Assembly: GCA_944470555.2 (NCBI GenBank)
Contig: OX104130.1
Coordinates: forward strand, 78,311,160 to 78,375,159
Source: Heterobilharzia americana
Taxonomy: Eukaryota; Platyhelminthes; Trematoda; Strigeidida; Schistosomatidae
Direction of reading: 5' to 3'
DNA length: 64,000 nucleotides
The notes under the pieces are model-generated. The model saw nothing but the letters and a program-made list of their open reading frames with translations, had not been told where the DNA came from and did not search any database. This document shows positions 36,908 to 50,009 of this stretch, piece by piece. Numbering within the stretch: position 1 is the stretch's first letter; every line of letters starts with the position of its first letter. The translations under genes were made by a program, and so were the position numbers.

Positions 36908-38165
36908 TTGTATCAAATGACCAGGTTGCTATCTGGGAAAAGATCAACGGGGACGAAGCCAATAAAAGATGATGACGGAAATTTAATTACAAAAGAAGAG
37001 AAACACAGGAAACAATGGGCCGACCACTTCAAGAAGCTCTTGAATCGACCACCACCTGCACTGCGTCCAGAAATACCACCTGCAGCCCAGACGCTGAATT
37101 ACAAGTGAACATAAATCCCCCAACGAAAATGGAAGTCATGAACGCCATAAAGCTACTGAAATGCGGGAAAGCAGCAGGACCAGATGGGATCCCTCCAGAA
37201 GCACTAAGAACAGATGCAGAGACAACAGCGGACATGCTCACACCACTATTGCAGAAGGTGTGGAAGGAAGAGAAGGTACCTGGCTAGTGATTGGAAGAAG
37301 GGTTACCTTGTCAAACTTTTGAAGAAAGGAGACCTCAGTGCTTGCAAGAACTGGCGCGGAATCACTCTCCTGTCCACCCCAAGCAAAAAATTAAGCCGCA
37401 TCATCCTGGAGAGACTAAAGCATGCGTTGGATCCAAAACTACGACCGGAACAGGCTAGCAGGCTTCAGGAAGTACACATCATGTGCAGACCAAATTGCTA
37501 CGCTTCGCATCATCATGGAACAGAGTATAGAATGGCATCGACTTTGAGAAGGCCTTTGATAGCGTTGACCGAGAGGTTATTTGGAAACTGCTTCATTACT
37601 ACGGAATACCACAAACCTTTATCCGCCTCATTCAACAACTATATGAAGATGCCGCATACCAGCAAATTGATTCACAATGGGAAGCTCATTGATGCATTTG
37701 AAGTGAAGACAGGAGTGAAACAAGGCTGTCTACTATCCCCCACGATCTTCCTGGTTGTAGTGGACTGGATCATGCAACAAACAGTGAGGAGCGAGAAGTG
37801 TGGGATACGCTGGCTGGACCACGGAAAAGAACCTAGAAGATTTGAATTTCACCAACCATGACTTGTGTCTGATTTCGCACAACCTTGAAGATCTACAGGC
37901 GAAAACTAACACGTTGACAGAAGAGGCAGGGCAGGGCAGTGAAGACGGGACTTCAAGTGAATATAGAGAAGACAGAGGTGATGAAGATGTCGCACCAACA
38001 ACTCCAACAACAACAACAAACTCCAGTCACCATCAGTGGGAGAAACTTAAAGGAAGTAGCCTTTTCACCTATCTAGGAAGCACTGTTTCAACTACAGTCG
38101 CCACAGGCACAGACGAGGATGTCAAAGTCAGCCATGATCGGAAAAGCAAGACAGGCGTTCATTAG
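36908..38165 (+). pseudogene. Reverse transcriptase domain of RTE copy B
   Basis: Blocks: QMTRLLSGKRS-like start, KCGKAAGPDGIPPEAL (about 37159-37206), KGYLVKLLKKGDLSACKNWRGITLLS (about 37298-37375), ILERLKHAL, motif A DFEKAFDSVDR (about 37540-37573, partly deleted before it), VKTGVKQGCLLSPTIF (about 37702-37750), then catalytic box FTNHDLCLISH (37848-37862), where the Asp pair is both displaced by one residue and half lost (Asn-His-Asp). A 10-nt insertion at about 37926-37940 shifts the following frame. Confidence 0.85.
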
Positions 38166-38710
38166 TCTGAAACCGGTGTGGAGAATTTTCTGCACTCCAC
38201 TCAGCATGAAGCGTGAACGAGATCCGGATTTTCAACACCAATTCAGTCAAGTCAGTGCTTATGTATAGTTGAGAGACTTGGTGCGTTACGAAAGAGATTT
38301 CCAACAAACTACAGACATTCATCAACAACTGCTTACGCTGACTCGCTACTGAAGATCAGTTGGATTGATAGAAAGAATAAGCAACAAAGAATAAGCAACC
38401 AACCAAGAACCTATCGGTGAACAAATATGCATAAGGAAGTGGAGATGGATTGAATAGGGCATACACTGGAAAGACCGATTGGGGACATCACGCGCCAGGT
38501 CAGGCCGTCGAGTGGAATTCAAAGGAAAACGACGATTTGGGTGTCCTACCTGAGGGTGACATAGAGTTATTCGTGTGAAGAAGAAATGAAAGCATCTGGG
38601 CAGTGGTGGAGCCAGGTTCAAAAGACTGAAGAGAGGAGAGTGGAATGGAGATGTGCTACTAAAGCCGTATGTTCCTCTAGGAATCCAAGGGAAAAATAAT
38701 TATTACTATT

Positions 38711-38717
38711 TTATGTA

Positions 38718-38772
<55 letters not shown>

Positions 38773-38773
38773 T
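38711..38773. repeat. (TA)n microsatellite
   Basis: About 30 TA units with rare interruptions just downstream of copy B's 3' tail. It may have grown from the tail. Confidence 0.93.
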
Positions 38774-38799
38774 AGTCATGGCGAACAAATGTATATCGT

Positions 38800-39345
38800 A
38801 TAGTAATAATAACAATGATAACTTTATTCCAGACGGTTTATTTGATACAGTGTAGAATCCTCAGTGTGTAATGACTCAACAAATTCACCTCCAAAAAGGA
38901 TATTTTCAAACAAAGTGGTAACTGTATCTGAATGATGTTTATAATAACAGCGTAAGAGGTCGTAATGTGAAGAAAATGGTTTGTTCCGGATTACCCAATG
39001 GTGTATAGCAGTGGTTGTCCATACAGTCAGTGGAATAATGTACTATTCGAGATGGGTATCCGAAGAAAAGGAATATGATGTATTTTCTTGCATATAAAAG
39101 TCCATTTCGGTCTAATGTGACATTCCCCCTTCGTTTTGTTATTACTCCGAAAAATGAATACTTCAGAGTATTTAAAAAATCTACAAGAGTACGTGATACT
39201 CTTTGAGGTGTTAACTGGAAGATAAAAAAACAAATTGAAAGGGGGAAATTCGATTTGATATACCTGGTAGAAAATTTCATTGGTAGCCCAAAGTTAAAGC
39301 AAGCCGCCAAGTTTTAGAGAGACGTCTGCTTTTTTCAATGCTGTT
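38800..39345 (-). repeat. Dispersed repeat family R2, copy b (with a 123-codon reverse frame)
   Basis: Similar to 4905-5480 along its whole length. On the reverse strand a frame 38939-39310 (starting MAACFNFGLPMKFSTRY) is followed by a TGAATAAAGT polyadenylation-like signal and ATTATTATT tail, consistent with the 3' part of a retrotransposed unit. The protein, including TKRRGNVTLDRNGLLYARK and NHCYTPLGNPE, is not one I can name. The tail and colinearity with copy a support a mobile origin rather than a host gene. Confidence 0.55.
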
Positions 39346-39439
39346 GGTTTAAAATGGAAGAAATAAACTACATTCTAGGGTATTGGCCATACTCTTCATT
39401 CAACATATAAAAATTAGCGAAATATATTCTTACTGTAGC

Positions 39440-40060
39440 TGATTTACTTGATATTTCACACAGTAACACAGTGTTCTGTGCTGGTTTATGTTTCAGATAC
39501 AATCTATGTTGTCCATAGATATATCAAGATAACTCCACAACTCTGATAATCGGTTTGCATAATCCCAATTTTCTCACTTCCTTGATGATATACGTGGTGG
39601 GGTTTTACACATTTCCGGAATAGGTGCTGAGTTATTCCTGTTACATATATTAGGTGCTGATTCGATAAAGAAGGATTTGGTTACCAATCGCTTCATCTAC
39701 CTGGCTAGGTTAATTTTAAGGATTTTCAACCTGTCTTATCTTGTTGTGTGGTAATGTTTCATTGCATGCCCAGCTAAGCGTGGATCTACTTATTTTGACT
39801 TAGCTAGGCTTTTGTCCTGGGATAGGCAAATTAAACCTGATCAACTACTCTGAACTATGTTTTAAGCTTTGCAATCGTTGAAAGCTATTTGGTAGCGTAA
39901 ATAATTCTACACAGATGGATTAGAGGTACCGTTTAGCCCACAAAATTTATTTAGAAATGTGGTTGTGGGTTTCAAGGTCATTCTAATCCCATCCTTATTG
40001 AGAATCAAACGCAATCGCTGTGACGGTCCTTCTTTGTATGGAATTACCGTAGAGGCCTTT
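39440..40060 (+). repeat. Dispersed repeat family R1, copy c (diverged)
   Basis: Shares with 44936-45484 the order ATTTCACACAGTAACACAGT, a TTTCTCACTTCCTTGATGAT block, GATTCGATAAAGAAGGATTTGGTTACCAATC, CATTGCATGCCCAG, GGATCTACT and CTTAGCTAGGCTTTTGTCCTGGG. No coding potential. Confidence 0.6.
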
Positions 40061-40192
40061 AGTCTCTTCTCAGTATTCCCATCACTACTATTAACACTGT
40101 TATTACTACTATGAACACCTGTATTGATAAAATTAGTTGCATTTATATTACTATTATTCAGGAAATTATTAAATAATTTCGAAGGGTATTTG

Positions 40193-40670
40193 TTATTATT
40201 ATTATTACATTACTGTTTATCCCTTGGGTTCCTAGTCCAAAATAGGGCTTCAGTAGCACGTCTCCAGTGACCTCTGTTCTCTGCAGTCTTTTAAACCTGG
40301 TTCCACAACAACCCAGAAACTTTCATTTCTTCTTCGCATGATCTCCTCCATGTCACCCTCGGACTCCCATCTTGTCGTTTCCCATCTGGGATCCACTCGA
40401 GTGACTGGCCTGAGGCGTGATGTCCCCAGCCGGCCTTCTCAGTTCATGCCAAATCCATCTCCACTTCCTTGTGCATATTTGTTGCGTGATAGGTTCTTGG
40501 TTGGTTCGTTGCCAACTAGAGGTCTTTTTTGCTTATTCTTTCTGGCCATCTGATCTTCAGCAACGAGCCAGCGTAAGCAGTTGTTGATGAATGTCTGTAG
40601 TTTGTCGGAAATGCCTTTCGTAACCCGCCAAGTCTCTGAGCCATACAGAAGCACTGACTTGATGTTGGTG
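40193..40670 (-). mobile_element. RTE-like element copy J (3' fragment)
   Basis: The reverse strand encodes LLYGSETWRVTKGISDKLQTFINNCLRWLVAEDQMARKNK, read in two pieces, the C-terminal block that RTE polymerases carry after the RT. It then reads KEVEMDLA-like and on to the terminus GGAACCCAAGGGAT with a TAATAATAATAA tail. Frame over SETWR..NNCLRW is one of the best-preserved in the family. Confidence 0.85.
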
Positions 40671-43600
40671 TTGTTGATGAGTATAACAACCTAGACAAGT
40701 CAAAAGAAGTAGATCCCGGTAAGATAAGAATGTTGAAAAAAGCTTAGCCATAGTTCTTTGCGCACAGTTACACACAACCACGCAACAAGATATATCAAGT
40801 AAATTAACTATAGTATAATCATATTCTAACACAGAGCTCAATGTTTAGTCTTGTACTAATATATCCCTATCTACCGTTGTCTCTTCCAATAATCTTCTAT
40901 CAAGTTATCCTAGAAATTGTCCAGTGAATTCGATGGCTCAAAACACCTTGCTGAACAGTATGATATTCTTTAACGCTTTAGATATCTAGCATCGGAAAAA
41001 TATGCGACAGATGCCTTATTTGTGTGGGCTGGAAAAAATCATTTAGAGTGTGTAGTTGCAACCATTAAGCGAAGTAATGTATGAATCAACCTGTTGCAGT
41101 GTTGCCTGAATAATCAACGTAGAAACATAAAAGAATATTTGTTGAATAAGATTTCAATTTCAGTGGTCTTCTTCACAGATATCTGTCTATCTAGTACTCC
41201 ACATTACAATTCTGATGATTTCTTATGTAACTTTTCTAGGAAGTTCAGTAAAAAACTAGTCGTTAACAGAGCCTAATATTACTGTATATCTCAGCGCTTA
41301 CGTAAGAGCTGTGAATCAAAGGGTAACGTTTTCTGGTGAAACATCCACCGTTTTTACTAATGATCGGATAGAGACTTTTCCTCTTTTTCATTTATTTTAA
41401 ACTCAGATTGGTGTGACGGTACATTATGAAGAACGAAAGATGTTCGTAGATGGGAGAGTCACATATTTTGACTGATTAGATGGAACTACCTCTTATGACT
41501 TAGAAAAATGCGAGTTGACAACTCCTGATAATGTCGAAAACCGAAAACGTAGAAAGCTAACTTGTTTTTATGCGTTAGTGTTTCTGCTTCTTCATATATT
41601 CCATCTTGATGAAGTCACTGATGAAATGTTGACCTACGTTTAACCTCGCCATTGAATGAGCTGGTCTCATAAAGCTTCTTCTTACAACTTGACAATACTG
41701 GGTATGTTGGCAGTCACTGCTATCTGCTGATTGGTTTAGAATACTACTTCTGAATGTCTCATGAGTTCTGCTTTATTTTTACCTAAAATTTTGTGAAACA
41801 TTTACAGTATTTTGTAGCTATTTGTATAATGGCGTAAATGCAACGTCTCTTAGCTGATAACATTTTCACTAGAACAACTTTTGTGTACCAAGATCTTGTG
41901 GGTGGTAAATACTGGAGTGAAAGTTGTTTTTTGGTCTAGTTTCTTGAAAATGTCGATTCACATGTTGAAACTATGTTCCATATGATATTTTTCCCACGTC
42001 TTGTATTGAGATAAGGTTTTCTTACTTGCATGTGACTACGTTCCCTAAGGCTATCAATTTTTATATTCTTGTAAATTCATTTTTTAAACCACCTATTCAT
42101 AACAAGACTGGACATCACAATTGAGCTTAATTACAGTGGAATCATTAAAATTTGGATATGTTTCATCCATGTGTAAGATAATGCCATGCCATTCAAAACT
42201 GAGTGTAAACCATCTCCTTAAGAATAATCTGCTTAGATTAAGAAGAATTTAATGGCACCACATTTTATCTACGCAAAACAAATGGACATAGCAAAGCTTA
42301 TATTTGGTATCTTGACAAAGCCAAAGTTTGTTTGACATCAAAATGAAACGTTTCTATATCACAGCATATCAAAATTGGTGTGTATTCTTAGTAAGAATAT
42401 CTCAGCTTTTAGCGAGTCATAAAAAGTATACTGCATGAGCTTCTGCTACTGAATAGAAACATGATGACCAACTGTTGCATCACTGTTTGGAATTTTGATT
42501 GATGTTCGTTCGAAACCAAGCACACCATCTTATTAGATGAGTATAGAGAATACAACATTCGAGTTTTGGTGCACGGTAACTTATTGGCTAGAAACTAAAC
42601 ATTCAACTTCGTCGGACTATTAATCAAAGTAAACGACTTCTGAACAGAAATCATACCTAGTTTACACAGGTGATGATGGATGGCATTGTTGAGCGTTTTT
42701 TTAATACTTTTAAGCGCGAATTCTAATTAACATCCCTGAACATACGTACCACCTGTTTTTTTATTGCATGTGTCCTGATGCAAAAATTGTTAAGTAGCAT
42801 GAAAATAGAATTGGTTGGCTAACTTATTTAAAATGTTCCAAAATTACAAATTGATATCCGCTACAGAACTACTAAGAGTTCGGAGGAATTAAACGGCTGT
42901 TTCATCGTATTTTGAGAAACTTAAAATGTGTGCCCTGACAACTTCATACACTACTAAAGCAAGAAGCTTTAAGCTATGAGGCGTATAACTTGCAACCAAG
43001 TCACTACATCATAATCCATTGTCTCCGTTTGGTTTGACGATCGACCAATACAATTAGTGAGTATTTTCTCACAGAATACAGTTTCTATTCAGAACTCCAA
43101 GAAATTAATTTACAAGTAATCTGCTAGCCAATATGAGATTCTTATTTAGTTTGGAGATTTATGACAAAATTGATTGATTTTAGAGGAATTTTAATTGCGG
43201 ATTGGTTTTGTAAATGATTGACAAAATGTAGAAGAACAAGACTTGTAAATAATGGATTGTACAGCCCATGTGTTTGTCAATAAAGACTACGAAAAACTAT
43301 GAAACAGCTGATTAGTACTTTGGGGTTTACAATGATTCTATAGTTGATGTCAATATGTAATTGAAACCAATTAACTCTTGATAATAATACAATTTGGATA
43401 AAGTTTTCAACTAGAAAATATATAGAAAAATAGATGGTACTAGAATATTCAGATACGTTCTGTATAATATAACATTTATTCTGCAATTACTTCTTCTAGA
43501 TAACTCATCACATTTAAAGATTTGCTGATAAAAACCCTAAGTTTTCAACCAACTACATCAGAATTCATATTTTCCTTTTGGTATATGTTGGTGTTTTTGA

Positions 43601-44935
43601 CATCTATTGCCTAATATTTCCCGATTTCTAAAATATCGAGTCTGTCATATCTCTAAAAACATAAACTCTGAGGAATTTTGTGTTACTGGCAAAAGCTTGC
43701 ACCATGATATATAGACACAAAAATAACAAGAATACATTTTTCGAATTATAGAAAGATTAAATACAATAAATAAATTTATCCGCTGGTTGCACTCTTCTAT
43801 CACTTACGAACTGATCACTTAATCATGGAAGAAACTACAGTAAGACTCTTATAAACTTATCATTTGGGTGTTAAGTTGTTGCAACATTCATTGGATACAA
43901 TTTGAGGTTTTAGTGAACTGTAGACGGTTATAAATGACAATAATAGCAGACTGTCAATCTTTTTAAACTGGAATTTTCCAGGAATGTTTCACTTATATCG
44001 GCTTACAATATAATGTTTTCAATTTCATCTCGAATCTAATCTCTATTACCTTGGAAATTTGAAAAAGCAAGGTGCTTAAGAAGATTCGTTAGGGAAGCAA
44101 TTATCTGAATACCAAGAAGGTATATTAGAAAAGCTTTCATACTTATATTGTTTCTTCTGATACTTGAACAAGATGTTGTCATAGAGCAAATAGCCTAGAA
44201 TTTTAACAGCTAGTGTGCTAGTGAAGTTTTTTTCGTGTGCATTTTATGCAAAACAAAGTTAGTAAAATGTTAGGTTACAGATCTCTGTACTATACTACTT
44301 TTCTTAGCTTATACAAAAATCGGTTTCTGACAGTTAGGTTAATATGTACATCGTTGTAAATGTATTATCATGTTTCATACACAATCTCACAAGTCTGATG
44401 AACACATATTAACACTTAGCTTCACAACAATGTTCTCTGCAAGAAGATTCTAATATTCATGAGTTAGTCATTTTATTTAACGATAAAACAAGGAATATAA
44501 AGCACATAAAAAAATTAATTTAGAGTTATTAATTATATACACAGTGAGAAATGTAGAGTAGCAGATAAGTAGCATAACTTTAAAACATCATTTATTCATT
44601 TTATCATAAGTTGACTAGAACAGACCAACCAGTCATTGCAAAGAAAACTAATCTGACTTTTACCAAAATAATAATCATAACATCACAAGAGAAATGTCAA
44701 ATAACGAATTAATCTATTTGATACCAAGAAAACACTATCAGATTTACTTTGGACATCAGGTGAATGTCTTGAACTGCATTAGGATAATAAACAAACAAAG
44801 AAAACAGCTTAAAATGGTTAGCCAAAATACAGAACCCGATTCGCAATGTTTTATATAAGTATTCATTGAAAGATACTTTTGAATAAGAAAGTATACTTTT
44901 CAACGTAAGAGTAAACCTTAGGCACTGTGGTCCAT
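40671..44935. other. Long stretch with no recognisable feature
   Basis: More than 4 kb of AT-rich DNA with no frame over 95 codons carrying a motif, no SINE or RTE block and no obvious inverted or tandem repeat. It could be intron or intergenic sequence, or old unrecognisable transposon. Confidence 0.5.
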
Positions 44936-45484
44936 TGTTATTCCATTTTAGCCTGTTTACTAGAAATATCACACAGTGAAACAGTATCATTTACTGGATA
45001 ACGTTACAAACACAATTTATTGTCCATATTCATATCAGGTAACCAACTCTACAACTTCGAGACAGACTTCATATATTCCGAATTTTCTCTCCTCCTCTGT
45101 GATGACAAGTGTAGTAGAATACTCCATATATCTGGGACAGGTTCAGAATCATTTCCATTAACGAATGTATTTGGTATTGATTCGATTAACAAAGATTCAG
45201 TCGGTTACCAATCTCTTCCTCTACCCAACTAAGTTAGTTTTCAACACTGTAGCTCAATCCCACTCTGTTGTGTGATTGTGTGTCATTGCATGCAGACATG
45301 TAGTCGAGGTTTCCTCTAGATTTCTTATCTTATTAGGATCTACTAATCTTGATTTAGTTAAGTTTTTGTGCTGGGTTTTTCTAATCAACCCTAGCTAGTC
45401 GACTATTTTGATCCATGTATTTGACCTCACAATCACTGCAAGGGATTTGATAAATCAGATTATCTTGCTTAATCACATCAATGG
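44936..45484 (+). repeat. Dispersed repeat family R1, copy b (best preserved)
   Basis: The longest and cleanest copy: ATATCACACAGTGAAACAGT through CAATTTATTGTCCATATTCATATCAGGTAAC and AAAGATTCAGTCGGTTACCA to TTTGTGCTGGGTTTTTCTAATC and a CACAATCACTGCAAGG end. Similar to copies a and c. Confidence 0.7.
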
Positions 45485-47167
45485 GATGTTTTTACCTACA
45501 AAAAGTAGATTTACTGTCACATATTGAACTAATTGATCAGGATTTAATCAGTAATATAATATTCTGATGAGCGAATTTTGATGATATTATTTTAATATGT
45601 GACACAGACAACAATGCCATGGGTTTGTTTTTAAAAGACCTAATGCGATACACTATCATATCAGCTTGATATGTGAGGAGGAGAATGATCATCAACATGC
45701 TTTTTTGATATACTTCTGTATGGGAGGGCAGACGAATGAACAAAACGATTAATTTACATTTATGGGTGCAAGCTAAAATTTTCTGCTGCGTTATCCATTC
45801 GTTAACTTAACCCCCCGTTTTATGTACAAAAACAATTTATTGTTCCACTTATTTTACCTTGGTAATCCATATCTGCACATATTGCAAAGACTACTGCCAC
45901 AATCTTTTCCTGTTGAAAAGACATTTAGGTGAACAAAGAACATTCTTTTCGATAACTTTTACTTCTTCTGGTTCTACAGTTATACGTACATATTGAGGAA
46001 TTACGCATTAGCAGTACTGAGATTCTGCTTAATAGTTGGTTAATAATATTATACAATTGCAGAAGTCGGTTAAGAAAACTTATATAAGAGCTTTTATGAT
46101 GGAATCAAATGTTTATCAGTCTATCGAAAACCATCACATTTGAATCGATATCTGGACTTCAACTCAGCGGATCCAGTCATCCCCTAAACTTTCACTCACT
46201 CTGGATTTGTTCTGGAGGGTCACGAAACTTGTCATGAGTGAAATTGATAGACGAGTGCAAATGAAAAGCATAAAGATCCAAAAAAACAACCAAATGATCA
46301 GTCTTCTATCCTTTAAATTAGTTTTTACATTCTGTTAAGGTACAACCAATGAGTTACAAAGGATCTTAGGAAAACAAGACTACAAAACTGTCATCAGCTT
46401 CAGGAGTGTGTTAGTTCACTTATAGGATAGAATTCTTTTTATTTCTACTCAGAATTATGTATACAGATTATATAGTCGTTTATGATGCATATTATATTTG
46501 AGAATCATCCCACGAAATCCTTATTCAAGCCGAAGCGCACTCAAGCTGTATAAAACAACCTCCAATTAATTTTGTAGGACAGAAACGTTTACGAATCAAA
46601 TCTATAACTGCTGTTCATACCATCTTTCACAGTCAGAAAACTAAAGCTGAAAATATCAAAATTATTCAGGAAGGATTTTCATTTTACAAAATGAGACGGA
46701 TAGCTAGATATATTGTTGAAGCATGACTCACTCAACAGGAAGGAAGGCCTAACTATCCAATCAGCTTGGATGGTATATGCAAAACAACCCATTGTACACA
46801 TTAATCATAACTTAAGTACATAAAGCACAAGTAAAGTGAGTTTCTCATTCATATAATTCTTCTCACATCTTCATCTTGAGCTCACGGATTAATAGCTAAG
46901 AACGATATCATTTATTCCCATTGTTATTTTCAGCGAAGTGATCTGATTCGTTTTCGTTTACTCAATCATGCGATAACGTATATAGCTTTTATTCTCTTGA
47001 GAAGTTTCTCAGGGTCGAAAAAGGTTAGAAATTCAATTTTTTACCTCAATGCGATTTTAGAAATATGTTTTCTCTTTATACAATTTACCCAATTCAATCA
47101 GGGTTGAATTTCAGTCCTGAAGTCTACAGACTTACAGTTGTATCAATAATTGAATTGTGAACGACAA
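45485..47167. other. No recognisable feature
   Basis: AT-rich spacer. Reverse frame 45537-45743 has no motif. Confidence 0.45.
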
Positions 47168-47330
47168 CAAATTAGTGTCTAGCAGTGGAATCTAGGATGC
47201 CCATTTCTTTCTATTTGGGAGTTGTCAGCCAGATGTACATACCTCTCAGTGAGTGATGTTGTTCCCACCAGGATTGCATCAAACGTCATAGCGTTATCCG
47301 CTAGACTATTGAACAACCACAAGCAATAAC
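47168..47330 (-). mobile_element. Sm-alpha-type SINE fragment
   Basis: On the reverse strand: a tRNA-like domain with TAGTCTAGCGGATAACGC (A-box region), then GGTGGGAACAACATCACTCACTGAGAGG, a hammerhead (47190-47235), then CTAGATTCCACTGCTAG. 5' and 3' ends incomplete. Confidence 0.7.
47190..47235 (-). ncRNA. Degenerate Sm-alpha hammerhead
   Basis: The core reads CTGACAA (A at position 8, as at 6.6 and 22.4 kb). Stem II is CTCCCAAATAGAAA with lost pairing, then GAAATG. Inactive by prediction. Confidence 0.6.
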
Positions 47331-48923
47331 CTGGAAATGGATTTAAAACTGATGAACGTAGTGAAGAAATAAATTTCAAGGGACTTTGAAGGTCATCCTA
47401 GAAACGATTGAAATAACCAACTGGGTTCTTTTAGTTTGTCTGCAAAGGCAGATTTTCACAAGAAAAAATCTGTAATTGGCTACTTGAGTTTTGCCAGGGT
47501 AGCCATTAGAATCGCTGGTAACCTCAAATGTAAATTTAGTGGTATTTTTCGAATTTTGATAACGCAGTTAGAAGACGTAATTTATCTCAGAAGTGTGTTG
47601 TATTTACACCATATACTGTGAACAGTCTAATTACACATTTACTTTTTAAGACGTTTTATATGAAAAACTGAGACAGAAACAGAATAAATATCGTTATAAG
47701 GAGTGTAATGATAAGAAAACTGATAAGGGATAAAACAAGTTCTGATACCGACCTTTGTTATCAGATAAGTTAAATATTAAAAGTGTAGGTTTAGTGTAAA
47801 ACAAAAGTCTGTTTTTGTAGGCACTAGAAGGTGTATCGTTAACGTTTTAGTAAATCAATTTTGCAGAGGTTGTTTTTACACCGGTCCTGTAACTTTCATC
47901 ATTGATGTGTTCTACAACCGATGAATATCAGTCACTATCTCCCTTCTACACTAACTGATTTTTTTGAGTTTGGCTGCTGTAATAGGCAATTTGATTCTTG
48001 TGCCATCATCTTCAAGTTCACATCCCCCGTTGGTCTTCAATGGGTACACATGCACATCCACATCCTAAGCAAAAAAAGAATGGTGACGTGAAACAATTAG
48101 TTGTATAGTGATGAAATCTGTACTACAAGATATGTTCAGTATTTTCCACTATGATAAGCCTATATACATAATATATGAGTCATTTCAAAATTGTTCTATG
48201 AAATTCCCATCTTTTTTGCAGAGTAGTTAAAACGCTTTTATTATGAAACAATAAAGAATAGGTTTCAACATTGATAAACTTCTAAAGCAGCCTAAGGATT
48301 TCAGTGGATATTTTTTTCTGTTTGTGTGTAAGTTATAGTTTCGATATGACTACCCCGTCAGTTATCTGCAAAAATCCTTTGGACTACTTTAAATTGGTGA
48401 TTTATCACTCACAGCCTATTGAAAGAAGGCTATAAGAACTTAAATACTCCCTTGTTCAAATTACTTTCTTGTTAGACGACCATTCTATTGAACTGTGATC
48501 CCTGAAACTTCGAAGTATATTTTTTTTTAAATGTGATTAACGTTTCCCTCTTCACCAGTGAAAACGATATGGTCTTGTTCAGTGCTAAGTCTTACTAGTA
48601 CTCATGTCGCTTCTTCATGCTTTCCATATATAATAACTACCTCATCAACAAGGCTTTTATAAAGAGTAACTTTTCTAAGCAGATCACTGGCTATACTATC
48701 AGTGTATGACACGACACGCCGTTGGCTCAGTGAAATTCCTTCCCTTCGAATATGAAATGAAATTTAAAAGTGCATAACAGTTGCCTCTCCTTCAAACACA
48801 TTTTAGGAACTAGAAAAAAACTTACCTGAGAGTATAGATTCACAAACAGTGTCGATAGCCTTAGTTAGGGGAACGTTGGTAAATAAGTTTTCATACAAGG
48901 AATACAATGTCTTTCCTTTGGCA
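47331..48923. other. No recognisable feature
   Basis: AT-rich spacer. No frame or repeat supported beyond a short phrase shared with 33.7 kb. Confidence 0.45.
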
Positions 48924-49045
48924 ACGCCTTGTAGCTCAGATGGTAGAGTACCTGGCCGGAAACCCGGTGATTGCTGGTTTGAATACTGCTATAGTCTAAA
49001 TTTTCATCTCACCTTCATATCATCACCCAATATCGTTCTGTATTC
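48924..49045 (+). mobile_element. tRNA-derived SINE (family C) copy 1
   Basis: tRNA-like head with A-box-like TAGCTCAGATGGTAGAG (about 48932), CCGGAAACCCGGTGATTGC and B-box-like GGTTTGAATAC (about 48976), followed by the family tail CTAAATTTTCATCTCACCTTC. It resembles a tRNA, but the acceptor ends do not pair and a shared non-tRNA tail recurs at 56.2 and 59.6 kb, so it is a SINE. No hammerhead seen. Confidence 0.7.
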
Positions 49046-49559
49046 AACCAAATTTCCATTTCCCGCTAACTAACATATGTCAAACTAATTGTTTGGTGTC
49101 AGGGTCAGTTAGATTAGTAGAATATAGAAATTTAGCTGAACGTAGGATAGATATACTTCAGAGGATATCATCAAACCATGGTAGGATCGTCTTCGTCTTA
49201 AAATTCGTTTGTCACACTGTTTTTCATCATCCGTTGATACTTTCAAAACAAGATTAGATTTTCACAGTACTACAACTAGCAATAATTTATGCAAGTCATC
49301 GGTCTAATATCCTTATTCCTGAAGACTGAATATCTGAGTGTGTAGAGCATTACACTAGTGAATCAAAAGCCATTGGTTGAGTCTTTGCCACCAGTGGGAT
49401 GTGATAATACTTGTAGTCAAGATGCCTGATGATGTGTCAAGCATAAATTATCAATGCTCATAATCATATTAATATAATCAAACCACTTTCAACAATCGAG
49501 TTCTATAGCGTTGTCACTTCTTATTCTTTGTTTCTATTCGTAGTAAAGTTTTCCATTTC

Positions 49560-49780
49560 ACGGTTAGGGTGTTGCTTTGTCCCACCGTATCGTGTGATTG
49601 TATGTTAAACTGTGCACTGAAATAGCTGAGGTTTGACTTATGTACTTGACCTCCTAATCATTCCACGGAATTTGATAGATTAGATTATTCTGCTTATTTA
49701 GTTCTATCCGATTCCTTAGTCGATAAATTTTATCTCTGAGTGAATTCTCAGATTTAAATCCCACCCTAATTCCAGATTTG
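49560..49780 (+). repeat. Dispersed repeat family R1, 3' fragment
   Basis: Matches the distal part of R1 copy b (CGTGTGATTGTATGT.., CTTGACCTCCTAATCATTCCACGG, TTTGATAGATTAGATTATTCTGCTTA). Low-complexity divergence elsewhere. Confidence 0.5.
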
Positions 49781-50009
49781 TTGAGAAACTTACATCAGGT
49801 TTCTGATGTACCTTCCTCATATGGTGACACAACGGAGATTATTGAAGTGCTTAGACCTCTGTGTTTTAAAAAAAAGACTGAGAACGATAAAAATATGGTA
49901 CATTCGATTAACGACTTTAGTCATTATCTAGATGTATTGAGCGATGGAAATCGATCAAGCGTTTAAGCATAGAACTTATAATAGCCTTTCTTTTATTATT
50001 TTTACTATA

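Larger units (their letters stand above)
35365..38693 (+). mobile_element. RTE-like non-LTR retrotransposon, near full length (copy B)
   Basis: Runs from the same 5' start as copy A (AACCTCGCCTGGTTAACTAG) to a 3' terminus TAGGAATCCAAGGG + AAAAATAATTATT at about 38693, roughly 3.3 kb. Order: 5' UTR, APE endonuclease, RT, C-terminal domain, short 3' UTR. It is the reference copy for this family in the window. Frameshifts and an altered catalytic box make it defective. Confidence 0.9.

Noticed and set aside
36483..36962. 159-codon reverse frame opposite the RTE copy B
   Set aside because: Antisense shadow of the RTE coding strand; RTE blocks are read clearly on the plus strand.
48924..49000. 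A functional tRNA gene
   Set aside because: A- and B-box-like motifs are present, but the acceptor ends do not pair and the same non-tRNA tail recurs at two other loci, so it is a tRNA-derived SINE.
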